From: Bacteroidota bacterium
GTDB lineage: Bacteria; Bacteroidota; Bacteroidia; Cytophagales; Cyclobacteriaceae
Assembly: GCA_024280115.1 (NCBI GenBank)
Contig: JAJRQT010000048.1
Location: 1-48,382, forward strand
Direction: 5' to 3'
Length of the DNA stretch: 48,382 nt
The notes beneath the pieces are model-generated. The model was not told the origin of the DNA, searched no databases, and saw only the letters and a list, made by a program, of their open reading frames with translations. Position numbers and translations under genes: made by a program. Numbering within the stretch: the stretch's first letter is position 1; every line of letters begins with the position of its first letter. Shown here piece after piece: positions 44,075 to 48,382 of this stretch.

Positions 44075-45432
44075 AAAACATGTCCTTACAGCCTTTAATA
44101 TATTCAAAAGTTGATTATTGGAATCAATTTAAACAAATAGATGCTAATTTACATTCTCATACATCTATCCCTACAAAATATGCATACTTGGGTTGGCACG
44201 GCGCAAAGATTTGGTATAAACTTAAAGAAAATGTCCATTCAAAACTGTCCAAGACTAATGAACTGTTAAATAAACATTTACCATCAATATTAGATACTGT
44301 TTTTGGTTCAAAAACAGGTAAAAAAAGAAACTCTTCAGAAGCAATTAATATTATTTCGTTAGGCATTGGTAGTGGAGATGAAGATTTACATTTCTTATCA
44401 ATAATGAATAACTTAAAAGATAGCCTAAGTTCAAAAATAAATTATTATGCTGTAGATTATTCATCTGATTTATTATTTTACAGTTTAAGAAGATTAACAG
44501 ATTTTTATACCAACCTTATTACACCACAAATAAGAATAAACAAACTAATGGGATTATGTTTTGATATTGATTATCCTTGGGTAACTCATTCAATTTTCAA
44601 AAGCAATTCAAGATATAATAAATACAAACTTTTTCATTTATTAGGGTTTACATTGGGGAACAATAGCGAAGAACCATTTTTACGCAATATCTTGGCTTTA
44701 ATGAAAGAAGATGATTATTTGTTATTTGACATTGATTTTTCTGCTGATGATGATAAGATTATAGAATCTGTTCACAAATCGTATCAAAACAAAACTGAGA
44801 TTTCAAATCAGTTTTTACTTAACTCTATATATTATTTGTCGCAAATTATAAGCCGTACAAGAACTACTAATTCTTTTGCAGTAAGTGTTCCAGGAATTAG
44901 TGGTGTTGAAATAATTTATGATGAATTAAAATACCTTGTAAGCCAAAGTGATATCCCAAATACAGTTTCCTTAACAAGGAAGCATAAATATCATAAACAT
45001 AGAGGAGGTAATTTTAGCGTTGATGAATCTATTTGCGATTTTAGTAATAAATACAAATCTACAGATTTTATTGAATGGCTTAAAAGAATGTCATCAAAAC
45101 TTGGGTTTGAAATATCAAATCCTGCCATTCCCATTTACAAGTCTGACTCTGGATTAACCGGTCTTGTTCTTATAAAAAAGGTAAAAGTGAAAAGTAAGAA
45201 GGGGCAAGAAGTATCATTTTCAGATTCTCATAATTTACAAATAAGAAAATGTATTACTTGGTTAAACAAAGAAAAGCATCTCTATAAAAATCCAGTAGAA
45301 GTTACAGATTTAATAGGATTAAAAGATAAGTGGTCAGATAAACTCATAAATGATATAACTAATGAAAATTGCACAATATCATCACTAATGAATTATTATA
45401 AGGATAATTTAAAAAACTATATTAATGATTAA
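44071..45432 (+). CDS. EgtD-like SAM-dependent methyltransferase (453 aa)
   Basis: Residues 93-210 resemble the histidine N-alpha-methyltransferase (EgtD, Methyltransf_33) family. Motif I is SLGIGSGDED (96-105), followed by YAVDYSSDLL, then HLLGFTLGNNSEEPFLRNI, which parallels the LGxTxGNF motif of EgtD, and DDYLLFDIDFSAD. A C-terminal extension of about 120 residues (LQIRKCITWLNKEKHLYKNP) is not recognised. It sits between the binding protein and the permease genes of the transporter operon, so its substrate may be the transported molecule. There is no egtB or other ergothioneine gene here. Confidence 0.65.
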   Translation: MKNMSLQPLIYSKVDYWNQFKQIDANLHSHTSIPTKYAYLGWHGAKIWYKLKENVHSKLSKTNELLNKHLPSILDTVFGSKTGKKRNSSEAINIISLGIGSGDEDLHFLSIMNNLKDSLSSKINYYAVDYSSDLLFYSLRRLTDFYTNLITPQIRINKLMGLCFDIDYPWVTHSIFKSNSRYNKYKLFHLLGFTLGNNSEEPFLRNILALMKEDDYLLFDIDFSADDDKIIESVHKSYQNKTEISNQFLLNSIYYLSQIISRTRTTNSFAVSVPGISGVEIIYDELKYLVSQSDIPNTVSLTRKHKYHKHRGGNFSVDESICDFSNKYKSTDFIEWLKRMSSKLGFEISNPAIPIYKSDSGLTGLVLIKKVKVKSKKGQEVSFSDSHNLQIRKCITWLNKEKHLYKNPVEVTDLIGLKDKWSDKLINDITNENCTISSLMNYYKDNLKNYIND

Positions 45433-45778
45433 TTACAAAGACATAAAACTCATAAGATTCTATGATATATTGTCTATACTTCTTTTATCAACTTGGATTA
45501 ATCTTATAACAAGTGAAAGTTTTAATTTTTCGCCTTTATTATTATTGAAATTGGGTAAATATGGGTATTCATTATATTTTATTATTTCATTTGTGTTTTT
45601 TACATCAGAATTAAGGGATAGTTTAGAAGATGTAAGAAGAAGTGAGAAAGCGTGTGAAAATGATGCATACTTGATTTCTTTGGATAGTAAAAAGAAAAAA
45701 ATTAACACATTAGTTACACATATTTTCTTGGGGCTTTGTTTATTTATAATTTTTGAAGCTTTATTGGTATGGATTTAA
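45425..45778 (+). CDS. small two- or three-span membrane protein (117 aa)
   Basis: Hydrophobic segments lie near residues 12-28 (FYDILSILLLSTWINLI), 46-62 (YGYSLYFIISFVFFTSE) and 98-116 (LVTHIFLGLCLFIIFEALLVW), with a charged loop between the second and third. Its start overlaps the methyltransferase end, and its end overlaps the LivH-like gene. It is not a standard Liv transporter component. No family is recognised; it may be an accessory membrane subunit linking the methyltransferase to the transporter. Confidence 0.6.
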   Translation: MINYKDIKLIRFYDILSILLLSTWINLITSESFNFSPLLLLKLGKYGYSLYFIISFVFFTSELRDSLEDVRRSEKACENDAYLISLDSKKKKINTLVTHIFLGLCLFIIFEALLVWI

Positions 45779-46641
45779 TTTTTAATATTTTTTACTATTC
45801 TTTACTGTTATTTTTATTAAATAAGTCTTTTCAAATTATTTATACAGTTAATAAATTCTTTCATATTGCCCACGCAATAACGATAACTTTTGGAGCATAT
45901 TTTACTTATTTATTTTCAATACTATTAGGTTTTAGTACATTATTATCTATTCCACTGGCAATTGTAGCTTCAACAATTATAAATATAATTATATATCAAA
46001 TAATTTATAACCCTTTAGAAAATAAAAAAACACAAAACTGGCAATTGTTAGTCGCATCATTGGGTGTATATATTATATTACAAAACTTAGTTTCAATGTG
46101 CTTTGGAGACGACACCAAAAGTTTCCGTACGTGGAAGGTAAAGGGAGGTCATCAGCTTTTAGAAACATATATTACAGATGTTCAAATTATAGTCATTATC
46201 GTGAGTGTAGGTCTATTAATTTTTAGTTATCTATTTATAGAAAAAACAAACATAGGCAAACAACTAAAAGCAGTTTCATCTAATCCAAGTTTGAGTGATA
46301 TTTTTGGTATTTCTACCAATAAAGCCATTCTATACAGTTTTGTTTTAGGTTCGGCATTAGCATCTGTGGCAGGTATTCTTATTGCTGCAGACATGGATAT
46401 GACGCCAACTATGGGATTTAATTGGTTGCTTTTTGCAGTTGTTGCTATGATAATTGGAGGTATGGGGAAAATGCGTTATTTGTTTTTAGGCACTTTACTA
46501 TTGGCAACAGCACAATATTTATCTGCATATTATTTAGATAGTAAATGGATGAATGCAACAGCTTATATAATTCTAATCGTTTTCTTATTCTTTAAACCTT
46601 ATGGTTTTAGTGGCAAGAAACTTAAAAAAGCAGAATTATAA
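45769..46641 (+). CDS. branched-chain-amino-acid-type ABC permease (LivH-like)
   Basis: This 290-aa integral membrane protein has about eight hydrophobic segments and LivH features: FFHIAHAITITFGAYFTY near residues 31-48, LKAVSSNPSLSDIFGISTNKAILYSF (the cytoplasmic EAA-like coupling loop) near 165-190, and GMGKMRYLFLG near the C-terminus. It forms the translocation channel with the LivM-like protein encoded next. The genes overlap by one base (TAATG). Confidence 0.88.
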   Translation: MDLIFNIFYYSLLLFLLNKSFQIIYTVNKFFHIAHAITITFGAYFTYLFSILLGFSTLLSIPLAIVASTIINIIIYQIIYNPLENKKTQNWQLLVASLGVYIILQNLVSMCFGDDTKSFRTWKVKGGHQLLETYITDVQIIVIIVSVGLLIFSYLFIEKTNIGKQLKAVSSNPSLSDIFGISTNKAILYSFVLGSALASVAGILIAADMDMTPTMGFNWLLFAVVAMIIGGMGKMRYLFLGTLLLATAQYLSAYYLDSKWMNATAYIILIVFLFFKPYGFSGKKLKKAEL

Positions 46642-47513
46642 TGGACTATATTTTACATCTCGCTATATTAGTCGCTATTTATACGATACTTTCCCAATCA
46701 TTAAGTATTGTTGCAGGATATAGTGGTCAACTTTCTCTTGCTCACGCTGGTTTTTATGGTATTGGTGCTTATACAACAGCTTTGCTTTCTGTAAATTTTG
46801 GTTTGTCGGTTTTTTTTACTCTGCCCCTTGCAATGTTACTTTCAGGTATTATTGCTTTTATTGTTTCAAAAATTGCTGTAAAAACTGTAGATGATTATTA
46901 CATCATAATTACTCTTGGAATTCAAGTTGTTATTTTTTCAATTCTAAATAATTGGCAAGAAGTTACAAGAGGACCTCTTGGAATTCCAGCAATTCCAAGT
47001 ATTAAAATATTTGGTTTCGCTTTTGACAGTAAACTATCTTTTTTAGTACTTTCAGTATTCATCGTTGCTATTATTTGGTATTTGATTAATAATTTAGTCA
47101 AATCACCTTTTGGTAGAGTTTTAAAAGCATTGAGCGAAGATGAAATATTTACCAAAAGTTTGGGCAAAAATGTTTATCAAGCTAAAATCGTATCATTTAC
47201 CATTAGCGGAATGTTAGCATCTGTAGCAGGTGTTTTATATGCCCATTATATAAGTTATATTGACCCAACAAGTTTTACAATAGATGAATCAATTTTCATT
47301 TTAAGTATTGTAATTATTGGTGGAATGAGAAACTTGAAGACTATATTTTTAGCTACGGTTTTTTTAGTGTTACTTCCAGAAGCACTTAGATTTATTGGAA
47401 TGCCATCAAACATAGCAGCTAATATGCGACAAATTATATATGGAATAGCTTTAATATTAGTAATCTTCCAATATGGCAACAGAAAGAATAAATTAAAAAT
47501 GAAAAGGACGTGA
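46641..47513 (+). CDS. branched-chain-amino-acid-type ABC permease (LivM-like)
   Basis: This 290-aa membrane protein has the LivM opening (LSIVAGYSGQLSLAHAGFYG, about residues 21-40), the coupling loop GRVLKALSEDEIFTKSLGKN near 158-177 and the SIVIIGGMRNLKTIFLA end. It is the last gene of the operon and completes the transporter (two ATPases, two permeases, one binding protein). Confidence 0.88.
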   Translation: MDYILHLAILVAIYTILSQSLSIVAGYSGQLSLAHAGFYGIGAYTTALLSVNFGLSVFFTLPLAMLLSGIIAFIVSKIAVKTVDDYYIIITLGIQVVIFSILNNWQEVTRGPLGIPAIPSIKIFGFAFDSKLSFLVLSVFIVAIIWYLINNLVKSPFGRVLKALSEDEIFTKSLGKNVYQAKIVSFTISGMLASVAGVLYAHYISYIDPTSFTIDESIFILSIVIIGGMRNLKTIFLATVFLVLLPEALRFIGMPSNIAANMRQIIYGIALILVIFQYGNRKNKLKMKRT

Positions 47514-48132
47514 AAGAGCCAACCCTAAAGCCATACACATTTGCAATTCACACGAACCAACGCATGACCCAAAATTGCAAAAGAGTATGTCTTGCCCGTG
47601 CGGAAAAATAAAACCCCAAACCCTAATATGGACTCGTAAATAATGTGGGTTGAAGTAGTTAAATTGAAACTGTACTATGCATCACCTAAACCTATGGCAG
47701 GAAATAATAAATTTGAATGATAGGAATTGATCTTCAGGATGATTTTTCTAAAAAATCTTTTTATATAACCAATGCGGAAATACCGATATTTCTTATTTCC
47801 TGATTTTGATAGATGCGAAAAATATGGAGCATAAATAAACTGTTTAGGCATTCACTTAAATCCCTCCAAATTCTTACATTTTTTATTTCCCTTCTATCTT
47901 TAAAAAATTGGTTTAGTGAAATTATTATATCCCAATACTGAAAGTTTTGATGTCTTTGCCTTATTTAATAATGGTAAATAAATTTTCAAAGTTTTACTTT
48001 TGATTTTCCCTTACATGAGGCGGTAGAATTCTTCAAAAAAGTTGTAGAAATTTCTTCTATATTCGCCGCCTATTAATTGCCAAACAATACTTTTTTAATA
48101 AATAATTTTTTAACTATTGAAACTATTGGATA
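47514..48132. other. gene-free stretch between the ABC operon and an IS21-like end
   Basis: About 600 bases without a credible ORF on either strand. The first 130 bases are richer in C and A (around CGAACCAACGCATGACCC), the rest is AT-rich. No tRNA, repeat array or att site is recognised. It is probably a transition to unrelated chromosomal or transposon DNA. Confidence 0.5.
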
Positions 48133-48172
48133 TTCCGGTGATACTGACCCCTCTTCCGGTGATGTTGACCCC
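48133..48172. repeat. IS21-type terminal multiple repeats
   Basis: Two 19-bp direct copies with a 21-bp period, TTCCGGTGATACTGACCCC and TTCCGGTGATGTTGACCCC, lie 43 bases outside the istB stop. IS21-family elements carry such multiple terminal repeats as transposase-binding sites, so the end of the insertion sequence is here. Confidence 0.7.
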
Positions 48173-48214
48173 CTTGGTGGATCAAGGTTCAAAGAACTCG
48201 ATGGTCTGACAATA

Positions 48215-48382
48215 TTACCGTTTTTTTCTTAAACTTTCACCTTTTAATTCTACGCGATAAGAGGAATGCACCAATCGATCTAAAATAGCGTCCGCAATTG
48301 TTTCTTCACCGATCACATCATACCAATTGGCTACTGGTAGCTGACTGGAAATAATCACAGATTTTGCGCTATGTCTGTCTTC
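48215..48382 (-). CDS. istB: IS21-family helper ATPase IstB, C-terminal part (runs off the window)
   Basis: Only the last 55 residues are present. They read RHSAKSVIISSQLPVANWYD, then IGEETIADAILDRLVHSS and a basic tail SLRKKR, the typical end of IstB (DnaC-like AAA+ target-selection ATPase). The gene continues past the right edge. With the adjacent terminal repeats it marks an IS21 insertion at the border of this region. Confidence 0.92.
   Translation of the reverse strand, partial: EDRHSAKSVIISSQLPVANWYDVIGEETIADAILDRLVHSSYRVELKGESLRKKR

Overview
The window looks like Bacteroidota DNA (Chitinophagia/Saprospiria-like). The signs are a large type II-C Cas9 with a Bacteroides-type CRISPR repeat, A/T-rich gene leaders with few purine-rich ribosome-binding sites, a SprB-like adhesin repeat, and TTG-N19-TAnnTTTA promoter-like motifs. 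Three base-composition zones are visible by eye: moderate GC at 1-5.4 kb and 21.4-41.2 kb, AT-rich at 5.5-21.4 kb, and very AT-rich at 41.5-47.5 kb.

Layout. (1) 0.1-5.4 kb is a replication and phage-regulation block: a Bro-N protein, two small proteins, a P22-type antirepressor, a primase-helicase fusion and an iteron-rich candidate origin. (2) 5.5-9.43 kb is a CRISPR array of 52 repeats and 51 spacers, facing cas2, cas1 and cas9 (9.5-15.4 kb, minus strand); a tracrRNA lies divergent from cas9 at about 15.45-15.53 kb. (3) 15.8-21.3 kb is a cassette-like array. Four minus-strand units (a radical-SAM RiPP pair, an FRG protein, a membrane protein plus a proline-rich micropeptide, and a membrane coiled-coil protein with a tail-fibre-like end) each abut one copy of a 180-360 bp repeat that resembles a degenerate group II intron. 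(4) 21.4-41.2 kb is a long plus-strand operon of virus-like character: a transglutaminase-like protein, a capsid candidate followed by a strong terminator, many small membrane proteins, a membrane-anchored GH108 muramidase, LamG and SprB-like surface proteins, a CHAP-like peptidase, a spanin-like protein, an adenine methyltransferase, a 1387-aa SNF2-like helicase and a lysine-rich RecA-like ATPase. I see no terminase, portal or tail genes. (5) 41.5-47.5 kb is a branched-chain-amino-acid-type ABC transporter operon that includes an EgtD-like methyltransferase. (6) The right edge carries the end of an IS21-family element (istB).

How it may fit together. Blocks 1 and 4 share composition, leader motifs and complementary functions (replication and virion/lysis), so they may be two parts of one mobile element with the CRISPR-Cas9 and cassette region between them. 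The strongest single observation is that spacer 48 (9125-9154) matches the ATPase gene of block 4 (41012-41041) at 24 of 30 bases. All six differences fall on third codon positions and leave the encoded peptide unchanged, so the spacer was very probably taken from a close relative of this element. The CRISPR locus therefore targets sister elements, while the local copy differs in the seed region. Whether the CRISPR locus belongs to the element or to the host cannot be decided from this window. A second notable locus is a radical-SAM/SPASM enzyme beside a precursor that has six Trp-X-(Asp/Asn/Gln/Glu) triplets, a candidate multi-cyclophane peptide.
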